From JANQRA01 sp035762545 (GTDB lineage Bacteria > Actinomycetota > Acidimicrobiia > Spongiisociales > ZC4RG35), in the NCBI GenBank assembly GCA_035762545.1, contig DASTOM010000044.1:1-64000 (forward strand): a stretch of DNA of 64,000 bases, given 5' to 3'. Each line of letters starts with the position of its first letter. Positions within the stretch are counted from its first letter, which is position 1. Positions 17,582-24,723 of the stretch are shown here, piece after piece. Made by a program: the position numbers and the translations under genes. Below the pieces are notes generated by a model. That model was not told where the DNA came from. It saw only the letters and a list, made by a program, of their open reading frames with translations, and did no database searches.

Positions 17582-18400
17582 ATGAAGACGGTGCTGATTA
17601 CCGGGGTCTCATCCGGGATCGGGCGTGCGACGGCCATCGAGATGGGTCGGCGTGGCTACCACGTGGTCGCTGCCGGCCGGTCCGAGGCTCGGACGATGCC
17701 GGTAGTCACTCAGGTCTCGGCGGACGGAGGATCGGCTGAGTTCCTGAACCTCGACCTGGCCTCCCTCGAGTCTGCCCGTCAGGCGGCCATGACGTTCGAG
17801 AGAAGCGGGAAGAGACTGGACGTACTGATCAACAACGCGGCGGTAGGCGGCACGCGTGGCGTCACGGCTGACGGATTCGAGATCAACTTCGGAGTCAACC
17901 ATCTCGGCCATTTCATGCTGACCCACCACCTGCGTCGAACCTTCGTGACCGGGGCCCGCATCGTCGTGCTCACCTCTGAGATGCACCGCCGGGCGTCGGG
18001 CATCGACTTCGATCGGGTTCAACAACGAAGCCGTTCAATCGCCGGGCTCTCCGAGTACGCCGTGTCCAAGCTGGCCAACATCCTGTTCGCACGGAGGTTC
18101 TCCCAGCTGCAGCCAGGCTGGCGCACATACGCGGTTCACCCGGGTCTCGCTGACACCAACATCTTCCCCCGGGGCTCCAGGTTCCTCTTCCGGAACCGCC
18201 GGCCACCGGAGGAGGCGGCCGTGACGGGCGTCTGGTGCGCCACCGCTCCCGAGCTCGCTGACGAATCGGGCCGGTACTACGCCAAACGCGAAGCTCGCCA
18301 GCCGTCAGCGGCCGCCATGGACGACGAACTGGGCCGGGAGCTTTGGGCACGGTCCGAGAGATGGTGTGGTGTGGCGCCGCAACACTCTGCTCAGGTCTAG
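17582..18400 (+). CDS. Short-chain dehydrogenase/reductase
   Basis: This 272-residue SDR has the NAD(P)-binding loop TGVSSGIGRATA at residues 7-18, LINNAAVGG, the NHLGHF stretch typical of the retinol-dehydrogenase-like group, the catalytic serine in VVLTSEMH and the catalytic YAVSK. The arginine at the end of the second strand (AAGRSEA) favours NADP. The substrate is unknown. The first gene of its strand run, it ends inside the palindrome that covers the tryptophan dioxygenase promoter. Confidence 0.87.
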   Translation: MKTVLITGVSSGIGRATAIEMGRRGYHVVAAGRSEARTMPVVTQVSADGGSAEFLNLDLASLESARQAAMTFERSGKRLDVLINNAAVGGTRGVTADGFEINFGVNHLGHFMLTHHLRRTFVTGARIVVLTSEMHRRASGIDFDRVQQRSRSIAGLSEYAVSKLANILFARRFSQLQPGWRTYAVHPGLADTNIFPRGSRFLFRNRRPPEEAAVTGVWCATAPELADESGRYYAKREARQPSAAAMDDELGRELWARSERWCGVAPQHSAQV

Positions 18401-18422
18401 TGCCGCACTAGTTTCCCGGGCG
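18397..18422 (+). promoter_or_regulatory. Promoter and palindromic operator of the tryptophan-degradation operon
   Basis: CTAGTGC-C-GCACTAG (18397-18411) is a perfect 15-base palindrome. It overlaps TAGTTT (18409-18414), which ends 8 bases before the tryptophan dioxygenase ATG and is a likely -10 box. No ribosome site is seen. A repressor bound here would block transcription of the three-gene operon. Confidence 0.65.
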
Positions 18423-19508
18423 ATGAGCGAAGACGGCCTCTATTACGCCGACTACCTGGGGCTCGACAAGCTGCTCGCCTCGCAGGAACTCGAGAGCACG
18501 GCGGCGGGAGAGACCGTTCACGACGAGATGCTGTTCATCGTCGTCCACCAGTCATACGAACTCTGGTTCAAACAGGTCATTTGGGAGTTGGACAGCATCC
18601 TGGGCATCTTCTCCAGCGAGACCGTGGGGGAGGAGGAGATGGGAACGGTGGTGAGCCGGCTGATCCGGATCACCGCGATCCAGAAGCTCCTCATCGAGAT
18701 GATCGGGGTCCTGGAGACCATGACGCCGCTCGACTTCCTCGACTTCCGCGACTATCTGTTTCCCGCCTCGGGGTTCCAGTCGGCCCAGTTCAGGATCGTC
18801 GAGAACAAGCTGGGCCTTCGGAGGGGAGATCGCCTCCTACTCTCCGGCGACGAGTACACGGCCCGGTTCGACGATCGGGATCGCCGACAAGTCGAAGACG
18901 TCGAGGACGAGCCGTCTCTGTTCGACCTGGTGGAGGTCTGGCTGGAACGCACCCCGTTTCTCGACCACGAGGACTTCAATTTCTGGGAGGCCTATCGCAC
19001 CGCGGTGCACGACCGGATCGAGGGCGACCGCTCGGTGGTGGAGAACAACCCCAACCTGACCGAGAAAGAGCGCACCGCACAGCTCCGCGAGTTCGAGTTG
19101 GTCCTGGGACAGTACGAGGCGCTCTTCGAACCGGAAAAGCACGACCTGGAACGCAAGGCCGGTCGGCTGCGAATGAGCCAGCGTGCCTTTCAGGCCGCGG
19201 TATTCATCACTCTCTACCGGGACCAACCCGCGTTGGTAGAGCCGTCCCGCCTCCTCCAACTGCTGATGGACATCGACGAGGGCTTCACTACCTGGCGATA
19301 CCGACACGCCCAAATGGCATTGCGGATGATCGGACGTCGGGTGGGTACCGGCGGTTCCGCCGGCGCCAAGTATCTGGAGAAGTCGGCCGAGCGGAGTCGG
19401 GTGTTCGGAGACCTCCTGAACATGTCGACGTTCCTCGTACCCCGGGCCGATCGGCCCGAGCTCCCCGACGGCATCGTCTCGTCGATGCGATTCCGCTACG
19501 AGACATGA
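18423..19508 (+). CDS. kynA: Tryptophan 2,3-dioxygenase
   Basis: This 361-residue heme enzyme opens the indole ring of tryptophan to N-formylkynurenine. Family landmarks are DEMLFIVVHQSYELWFKQ with the substrate-contacting histidine, the SGFQSAQFRIVENKLGL segment with the substrate-binding arginine, and WRYRHAQMALRMIGRRVGTGGS, which includes the proximal heme histidine and the GTGGS loop over the active site. The ATG at 18423 fits the family N-terminus. Its stop overlaps the next gene (ATGA). No kynurenine formamidase gene is seen nearby. Confidence 0.95.
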   Translation: MSEDGLYYADYLGLDKLLASQELESTAAGETVHDEMLFIVVHQSYELWFKQVIWELDSILGIFSSETVGEEEMGTVVSRLIRITAIQKLLIEMIGVLETMTPLDFLDFRDYLFPASGFQSAQFRIVENKLGLRRGDRLLLSGDEYTARFDDRDRRQVEDVEDEPSLFDLVEVWLERTPFLDHEDFNFWEAYRTAVHDRIEGDRSVVENNPNLTEKERTAQLREFELVLGQYEALFEPEKHDLERKAGRLRMSQRAFQAAVFITLYRDQPALVEPSRLLQLLMDIDEGFTTWRYRHAQMALRMIGRRVGTGGSAGAKYLEKSAERSRVFGDLLNMSTFLVPRADRPELPDGIVSSMRFRYET

Positions 19509-20653
19509 TTATCCGAGAGGGCTTCTCCCTCTTTCGAGCGGCCGACCCCGATCGTCTCCACTTCGCCGCACACTCCCACCACCCCTGGCCAGACGTGACC
19601 AGGGATGCCCATGCTCAGGCGTGGGGCGATGCCGCCCGTCTCGTCGACGACAAATGGGAGCACGTCTTCTCCGAGATCCTCCCTCGAACCAGGGACGGGA
19701 TCGCCCGGGCTCTCAATCTGGACGGATCGACCAGCATCACCTTCGCCCCGAACACCCACGAGTTCCTCAACCGACTCTTCTCCTGTCTCGACCCTCCGGT
19801 GCGTGTGCTCTCCACCGGTTCTGAGTTCCACTCGTTCACCAGACAGTCCCGGCGATGGGAGGAGGAAGGTCTGGCGATCGTCGACCGCGTCCCGACCGAG
19901 CCCTTCGACACGTTCTCCGAACGATTCACCGCCGAGGCTCGGTCAGGGGTACACGATCTCATCTATCTCTCACAGGTGTTCTTCGACTCGGGATTCAGGG
20001 TCACCGACATCGACCGGATCGTGTCGGCCGTGTCGGAACAGAAGTGTTTCGTCGTCATCGACGGATACCACGCATTCATGGCGCTCCCGGTCGACCTGGG
20101 CCCGATACAGGACCGTGCCTTCTTCATTGCAGGCGGCTACAAGTACGCCATGTCAGGGGAAGGGGTCTGCTTCATGCACTGTCCCCCCGGCTACGGCCCG
20201 CGCCCGGTCGACACCGGCTGGTACGCCGGGTTCGGTCAACTGGAGTCCGGGGTCAGCGACCAGATCCAGTATGCCACCGATGGGACCCGCTTCTCCGGGG
20301 CCACCTTCGACCCATCCGGGCTGTATCGAATGGACGCGGTCCTCTCCTGGCTGAACACGGAGGGAATCGGACCGGCGGAGATCCACGCCCATGTCGAGGG
20401 TCTGCAGACGCAATTCCTCGGGTCGGTCGACCTTCCCTGGGATTTGACGCCCCCTGCCGATTTCCACAGGGGGAACTTCCTGACATTCGAGAGTGCAGAT
20501 GCCGGAGATGTGTACCGCCGCCTCCACGACCGCGGTGTCATCACGGACTTCCGCGGTCATCGCCTCCGCATCGGATTCGGCATCTACCAGGACGAGGACG
20601 ACGTCGACAGGTTGACTCGGATCCTGACCGAAGTGGTCGGAGAGCTCCGATGA
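19505..20653 (+). CDS. Kynureninase-like PLP enzyme (class V aminotransferase fold)
   Basis: The 382-residue product has the fold-type I class V pattern: LHFAAHSHHPWPDVT near the N-terminus, TFAPNTHEFLNRL, the VVIDGYHAFMALPVDL strand with the PLP-binding aspartate, and the Schiff-base lysine in FIAGGYKYAMSGEGVCFM. Position between tryptophan dioxygenase and an overlapping third gene supports kynureninase (kynurenine to anthranilate plus alanine). Its N-terminal motif differs from classical kynureninase, so another carbon-carbon lyase is possible. Confidence 0.78.
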   Translation: MIIREGFSLFRAADPDRLHFAAHSHHPWPDVTRDAHAQAWGDAARLVDDKWEHVFSEILPRTRDGIARALNLDGSTSITFAPNTHEFLNRLFSCLDPPVRVLSTGSEFHSFTRQSRRWEEEGLAIVDRVPTEPFDTFSERFTAEARSGVHDLIYLSQVFFDSGFRVTDIDRIVSAVSEQKCFVVIDGYHAFMALPVDLGPIQDRAFFIAGGYKYAMSGEGVCFMHCPPGYGPRPVDTGWYAGFGQLESGVSDQIQYATDGTRFSGATFDPSGLYRMDAVLSWLNTEGIGPAEIHAHVEGLQTQFLGSVDLPWDLTPPADFHRGNFLTFESADAGDVYRRLHDRGVITDFRGHRLRIGFGIYQDEDDVDRLTRILTEVVGELR

Positions 20654-21426
20654 CAGACCTGCCCCGGCTTCGGGTGGTTCGTCTGGAAACGATCCGGAGA
20701 CACGAGGAGATCGATCCTCTCCGGGTGGAGAGATTGAGCGAGCGAATCGGGTCCGATGGGATCCAGGCCAACCCCATGGTCTGCATCGAGGCCCCCGGCG
20801 GGGACCTCGTGCTGCTCGACGGGGCCACGAGGACAGAGTCGCTGAAGAAGATCGACCTCACCCATGCCGTCGTTCAGGTCGTGGATCCCGAGACGGTCAC
20901 GCTCGACACCTGGCATCACGTGGTGCGGGGCTGCACGGTCGACGACCTGCTCGATGCCCTATCCGGTGCCGAGCATCTCCGCCTGGTGGAAGAGACAGGC
21001 GCCCCGTCGGTCCTGGTTCGCGGACGGTCGCCCCGCCACGTGCTCGCGACCGACCTCACGTCCAATGCAACCCTCTCCGCGCTCGTCGGCGGGTATACGG
21101 GGCGGTGGAACGTGACGAGGACCACCGACCCACGTCCCGAGTCGGCCGAGGCCAGCTTCCCCGACTGGGCCGGGATCGTCGAGTTCCCCACCCTCACGAT
21201 CGAAGACGTCATGGCCGCAGCAGTCGGTGACGACCTTCTCCCGGCGGGCATCACCCGCTTCAAGGTCCCCGAACGCGCCCTCCGTCTCAACATCCCACTG
21301 GCGATGCTGGCTTCCGATCGCCCGCTGGACGACATGCAGGCGGACCTCGAATCCGTGATCGAGGAACGTGCTCGTGCGGGCCGGATCAGACGTTACGAAG
21401 AACCGGTGTTCATCCTCGACGACTAG
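20650..21426 (+). CDS. SbnI/SerK-like ParB-fold protein
   Basis: The 258-residue protein begins with a ParB/sulfiredoxin-like domain: RHEEIDPLRVERLSERIGSDGIQANPM followed by LVLLDGATRTESLKKI, the position where ParB-like kinases carry their DGxHR motif. The C-terminal block LLPAGITRFKVPERALRLNIPLAML and the end IRRYEEPVFILDD match the arrangement of SbnI, a free L-serine kinase that also binds heme and DNA in Staphylococcus aureus. It overlaps the kynureninase-like gene by ATGA. Its role here is unknown: kinase, or regulator of this heme-enzyme operon. Confidence 0.75.
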   Translation: MTDLPRLRVVRLETIRRHEEIDPLRVERLSERIGSDGIQANPMVCIEAPGGDLVLLDGATRTESLKKIDLTHAVVQVVDPETVTLDTWHHVVRGCTVDDLLDALSGAEHLRLVEETGAPSVLVRGRSPRHVLATDLTSNATLSALVGGYTGRWNVTRTTDPRPESAEASFPDWAGIVEFPTLTIEDVMAAAVGDDLLPAGITRFKVPERALRLNIPLAMLASDRPLDDMQADLESVIEERARAGRIRRYEEPVFILDD

Positions 21427-21829
21427 TCGTCGTCGGGACCACCGCCACACAGACCAGTTCGACCTTGGCGCGTGGGTCGAACAGCTCACTGATGCCGAAG
21501 AGTGCCATGGGCGGGTAGTGCTTGCCGAAGACAGCCCGATATCGCTGTCCGATCTCGGAGAGGCTGGCCCGATAGGCGGCGATGTCACTCGTGTGGATCG
21601 TCATCGAGACCAGGTCGGTCGGAGAGCCACCCGCCTCCTCGATCACGGCCACGACCGAACGGCAGGCGTCACCGAACTGATCCTCGATCGAGGGTGCGAT
21701 GGACCCGTCCTCGTGGTGCCCGGTCATTCCTGCGACATGGAGGAGTCGGCCCTCTGCGGCCAATGCGCCGTATGAGAAACCGGTTGCCGGCGGGAGGCCC
21801 TCCGGGTCGAAGAAGTGGTGGCGGCTCAT
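21410..21829 (-). CDS. RidA/YjgF-family protein, non-canonical
   Basis: This 139-residue protein has the chorismate-mutase-like Rid fold: GFSYGALAAEGRLLHVAGMTG, VVAVIEEAGGSPTDLVSMTIHTSD and VELVCVAVV at the end. The arginine used by RidA to deaminate enamines and imines is replaced in YPPMALFGIS, so it belongs to a subgroup whose activity is unproven. The ATG at 21829 overlaps the enoyl-CoA hydratase stop (ATGA). Its 3' end overlaps the convergent SbnI-like gene by 17 bases. Confidence 0.85.
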   Translation of the reverse strand: MSRHHFFDPEGLPPATGFSYGALAAEGRLLHVAGMTGHHEDGSIAPSIEDQFGDACRSVVAVIEEAGGSPTDLVSMTIHTSDIAAYRASLSEIGQRYRAVFGKHYPPMALFGISELFDPRAKVELVCVAVVPTTTSRRG

Positions 21830-22653
21830 CGTCCCTGCCACTTGGGGTCACGCTTGGCAGTGAAGGCCCGATAGAACTCGGCGTGGTCGTCGGTGGTCAT
21901 CAGCAGAGCCTGGGTGAACGCCTCCAGTTCGATCGACGACCCCAGATCCATGTCCAACTCCCGGCTGAGCAGGACCTTGGTGGCGCCATAGGCAACACTG
22001 GGCCCCTCAGCCAACCGGCCGGCCAGGGATGCTGTCTCGGCAGCGAGCTCGTCGTCGCTCACCACCCGGGTGGCCAGCCCGACCTCGAGAGCTCGTCCCG
22101 CCTCGACCCGTTCGCCTAGTAACAACATCTCACTCGCGCGACCCAGGCCGACGACCCGGGGCAGCAGGTAGGCCGAGCCCATGTCGGCCCCGGCTAGCCC
22201 GACCTTCGTGAACAGGAAATGGAACGAGGCAGACTCGGCCAGGATCCGAAGGTCCGCGGCCAACGCAATGACTGCTCCCGCTCCCGCCGCTACACCGTTC
22301 ACCGAGGCGATGATCGGGATCGGAAGTCGCCTCATGTTCTCGACGACCGCACCTGTCATCCGGGTGAACTCCAACAGGCCTCTCGAGTCCATCTCCAGGA
22401 GCTTCCCGATGATCTCGTCGACGTCGCCTCCAGAGCAGAAGCCCTTGCCGGTGCCGGTGATGACCAGAACCGAGACGTCGTCACGATGCTCCACCTGGGA
22501 CAGGAGATCACGCAGGTCGGCATAGACCTCGAAGGTGAGGGCATTGAGCTTTTCGGGTCGGTCGAAGGTGACGGTCCCGACGCCACTGGCGATCTCGAAA
22601 CGGAAGTGGGGCCAGTCGTCGTTGAGTCGGACGCTGGATCGAAACGGACTCAC
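21826..22653 (-). CDS. Enoyl-CoA hydratase/isomerase (crotonase family)
   Basis: This 275-residue enzyme has the crotonase core: VTFDRPEKLNALTFEVYADL, the oxyanion-hole segment GKGFCSGGDVDEI and IIASVNGVAAGAGAVIALAADLRI, followed by FTKVGLAGADMGSAYLLPRVVG with an acidic residue positioned for catalysis. The end MTTDDHAEFYRAFTAKRDPKWQGR resembles PaaG-like members. It may hydrate or isomerise an unsaturated acyl-CoA in the nearby catabolic pathway. The GTG start follows a TAGCCT box by 6 bases. Confidence 0.88.
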   Translation of the reverse strand: MSPFRSSVRLNDDWPHFRFEIASGVGTVTFDRPEKLNALTFEVYADLRDLLSQVEHRDDVSVLVITGTGKGFCSGGDVDEIIGKLLEMDSRGLLEFTRMTGAVVENMRRLPIPIIASVNGVAAGAGAVIALAADLRILAESASFHFLFTKVGLAGADMGSAYLLPRVVGLGRASEMLLLGERVEAGRALEVGLATRVVSDDELAAETASLAGRLAEGPSVAYGATKVLLSRELDMDLGSSIELEAFTQALLMTTDDHAEFYRAFTAKRDPKWQGR

Positions 22654-22723
22654 CCGGCGAGGCTACCTGCCCTCCCCGACCGCAGCCTGCCACGCGCCGA
22701 CCAGCCTGGGTTAACTTCGGCCC
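22654..22723. promoter_or_regulatory. Divergent leaderless promoters for crotonase and acyl-CoA dehydrogenase genes
   Basis: On the minus strand TAGCCT (22665-22660) ends 6 bases before the hydratase GTG. On the plus strand TAACTT (22712-22717) ends 6 bases before the dehydrogenase ATG at 22724. Both starts lack a ribosome site. The 46 bases between the boxes leave room for a shared regulator. Confidence 0.55.
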
Positions 22724-23830
22724 ATGGTCGACACCCCCCTGATCATGGAAGCCGAGAGATTGGGCCAGACCCTCCTACCCGTGGCCGAGGCGGGCACGCC
22801 CGGAAAGGTCAACCGCGAGCTCGTCGCCGCCATCGGCGCCGCCGGGATGTTCGAACGCATCTTCGGAGACGGGGGCACCAACGCGACGGACTTGTGCCGC
22901 ATACGTCAGGGTTTGGCTCGCGTCTGCCCGGAGGCGGAGACGGCTTTTGCAGTGCAGGGACTTGGAGGCACCCCGATTCTCCTCTCGGGCGACGAAGGGC
23001 TCCGGGAGCGTTGGCTGCCCCACCTCATCAGTGGTTCTGCCGTGGCCGCCTTCGCATTGACCGAGCCATCTGCCGGGTCGGATGTCGCCTCAATCGCAAC
23101 CAGTGCAGAGGCCGACGGCGATGGCTACCGCCTAACCGGGGAGAAGACCTACATCTCCAACGCTCCCGACGCCGACGTGGCCACGGTGTTCGCCCGGACC
23201 ACTGTCGACGCCGGGGCGAAAGGTGTCACCGCCTTCGCTGTCCCGATCGACTCGCCGGGCATCACCGGCGAGACGATCGAGATGATCTCCCCCCATCCGC
23301 TCGGCCGGTGGGTCTTCGACGGGGTATTCGTCGACGGCTCCGCTGTTCTGGGTCAGGTGGACCAGGGGTTCGGGGTGGCGATGCAGACCCTCGACCTCTT
23401 CCGGGCCAGCGTCGGGGCCTTCGCCCTCGGAATGGCCGAGGCCGCGCTTCGCATCGCCGTGGAGCACGCCACGACCCGGGAGGCGTTCGGGACCAAGATC
23501 AGCGAGTTCCAGGGTGTCTCCCACCAGCTCGCCGACGTCAAGGTCGCGGTCGAGGCCTCCCGGCATCTGGTCTACGCCGCGGCTGCCGCCTACGACTCCG
23601 GCGACGTCGAAACCGTCACCGGCACGGCTGCGTTGGCGAAGCTGCATGCCACCGAGACCGCACAGAGAGCCGTCGACGTGGCGATCCAGGTGCTCGGAGC
23701 CCGTGGCCTCGAGGCCGACTCGACCCTCGCCCACCTCTACAAGGAGGTCAGGGCCCCCCGTATCTACGAGGGCACGTCCGAGATCCAACGCAACATCATC
23801 GCCCGGGAGCTGTTCCGGGGCCGCATCTAA
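22724..23830 (+). CDS. Acyl-CoA dehydrogenase
   Basis: This 368-residue flavoprotein inserts an alpha-beta double bond into an acyl-CoA. It shows the FAD/substrate segment AFALTEPSAGSDVASI, GEKTYISNAPDADVATVFART, RASVGAFALGMAEAAL, TREAFGTKISEFQGVSHQLAD and the C-terminal signature LYKEVRAPRIYEGTSEIQRNIIAREL, which includes the catalytic glutamate of short- and medium-chain types. The N-terminal helical domain is shorter than usual. It is divergent from a crotonase gene, suggesting a shared beta-oxidation-like pathway. Confidence 0.93.
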   Translation: MVDTPLIMEAERLGQTLLPVAEAGTPGKVNRELVAAIGAAGMFERIFGDGGTNATDLCRIRQGLARVCPEAETAFAVQGLGGTPILLSGDEGLRERWLPHLISGSAVAAFALTEPSAGSDVASIATSAEADGDGYRLTGEKTYISNAPDADVATVFARTTVDAGAKGVTAFAVPIDSPGITGETIEMISPHPLGRWVFDGVFVDGSAVLGQVDQGFGVAMQTLDLFRASVGAFALGMAEAALRIAVEHATTREAFGTKISEFQGVSHQLADVKVAVEASRHLVYAAAAAYDSGDVETVTGTAALAKLHATETAQRAVDVAIQVLGARGLEADSTLAHLYKEVRAPRIYEGTSEIQRNIIARELFRGRI

Positions 23831-23847
23831 AGGGTCGCCATCCCGCA

Positions 23848-23865
23848 GAGTCGACGCATCGACTC
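23848..23865. terminator. Hairpin between convergent genes
   Basis: GAGTCGA-CGCA-TCGACTC is a perfect 7-bp stem with a 4-base loop lying between the acyl-CoA dehydrogenase stop (23830) and the CoA-binding protein stop (23877). It has no T tract on either strand, as is common for high-GC actinobacterial terminators. Confidence 0.55.
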
Positions 23866-23876
23866 GAACCGGATTG

Positions 23877-24275
23877 CTATCCGGCCGCCACCCTCGCTCG
23901 CACCATGACGCAGGCGTCGACGAGGTAGGTGAAGGGGCCTGACTCGAGTGCTTCCATGAAAGCCGGAGAGGAGGCGCCGGGCTGGACCCAGATGTTCTCG
24001 ATGCCCAACTCGGCGCATTCGGCGAGAACGTCGATCCCCCGTCGTGCCGGGACCACGAAGACGGCGATAGTTGGCACCTCGGGGAGATCCCTGACCGACT
24101 TCCAGCACGGGTCGCCGTCGACCTTCTCACGGTACGGATTGACGGCAAAGACCGGGAAACCCTTGGTCTTGAGGTCCCGGTAGATGATCCCGCCGTATTT
24201 GCCGGGATGATCGGTGGCGCCGATCACGGCAAGCGTGGTGCCGGGTTGGGTGAGTAGCGGGGTCAGGTCGGTCAT
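23877..24275 (-). CDS. CoA-binding domain protein (YccU type)
   Basis: This 132-residue single-domain protein is a Rossmann-like CoA-binding fold, as in the N-terminal part of succinyl-CoA synthetase alpha. It shows TTLAVIGATDHPGKYGGIIYRDLKTKGFPVFAVNP, LPEVPTIAVFVVPAR and IENIWVQPGASSPAFMEAL. YccU-like proteins bind CoA; no enzymatic activity is established. The ATG at 24275 lies 22 bases after the thioesterase stop, so they are probably cotranscribed. Confidence 0.85.
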   Translation of the reverse strand: MTDLTPLLTQPGTTLAVIGATDHPGKYGGIIYRDLKTKGFPVFAVNPYREKVDGDPCWKSVRDLPEVPTIAVFVVPARRGIDVLAECAELGIENIWVQPGASSPAFMEALESGPFTYLVDACVMVRARVAAG

Positions 24276-24297
24276 GTCGGTGTCAACGTAGAGAGCC

Positions 24298-24699
24298 CTA
24301 GCTGGATTCCGGAGCCAACCGCTGCTTGAACTCATCCGGTACCGCTACTGGTCGGAAGCTCTCAGGTTCCACGAAAACGATGACCTCGATGCCCTGTACC
24401 ACCACGGTCTCATCGGAGAGACGTCTCGTGGTGAATCCGACCGTCATCGACGAGTTCCCGAACTTCTCCACCGCAACAGACGTCTCGAGAGTGTCTCCTA
24501 TGGTCGCCGATGCCTTGAAGTCGATCGACATGTGAGCTGCCACCACGTCCACACCGGTACCCCCGAGGTCAGGACCGCCGTAGCCGGCCTCCTCGAACCA
24601 GTCGGTGAGGGCGTCATCCCAATATCGGGCGTAGTTCCCATTGAAGACGATGCCCTGAGGGTCACAATCTGAGTAGCGGATCTTCTGTGTCGTCGCCAT
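24298..24699 (-). CDS. 4-Hydroxybenzoyl-CoA thioesterase-family hotdog protein
   Basis: This 133-residue hotdog-fold acyl-CoA thioesterase begins with KIRYSDCDPQGIVFNGNYARYWDDALTDWF, the classical 4HBT motif with the catalytic aspartate. The strand MSIDFKASATIGDTLET and the VVVQGIEVIVFVEPESFRPVAVP tail are also typical. It would release CoA from aryl- or acyl-CoA thioesters, in keeping with the aryl-CoA ligase in the same island. A TAGCTT box ends 6 bases before the ATG. Confidence 0.88.
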   Translation of the reverse strand: MATTQKIRYSDCDPQGIVFNGNYARYWDDALTDWFEEAGYGGPDLGGTGVDVVAAHMSIDFKASATIGDTLETSVAVEKFGNSSMTVGFTTRRLSDETVVVQGIEVIVFVEPESFRPVAVPDEFKQRLAPESS

Positions 24700-24723
24700 G
24701 GCGGCAAGCTACCGTCAGCGACC
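24700..24723. promoter_or_regulatory. Second pair of divergent leaderless promoters sharing one TA step
   Basis: The thioesterase ATG (24699) and hutH GTG (24724) are 24 bases apart. On the plus strand TACCGT (24710-24715) ends 8 bases before the hutH GTG. On the minus strand TAGCTT (24711-24706) ends 6 bases before the thioesterase ATG. Both boxes use the TA at 24710-24711, the same geometry as at 17558-17581. Confidence 0.7.

Noticed and set aside
17224..17739. Plus-strand open frame across the CoA ligase and SDR starts
   Set aside because: It spans two confidently identified genes in other frames and carries no recognisable domain.
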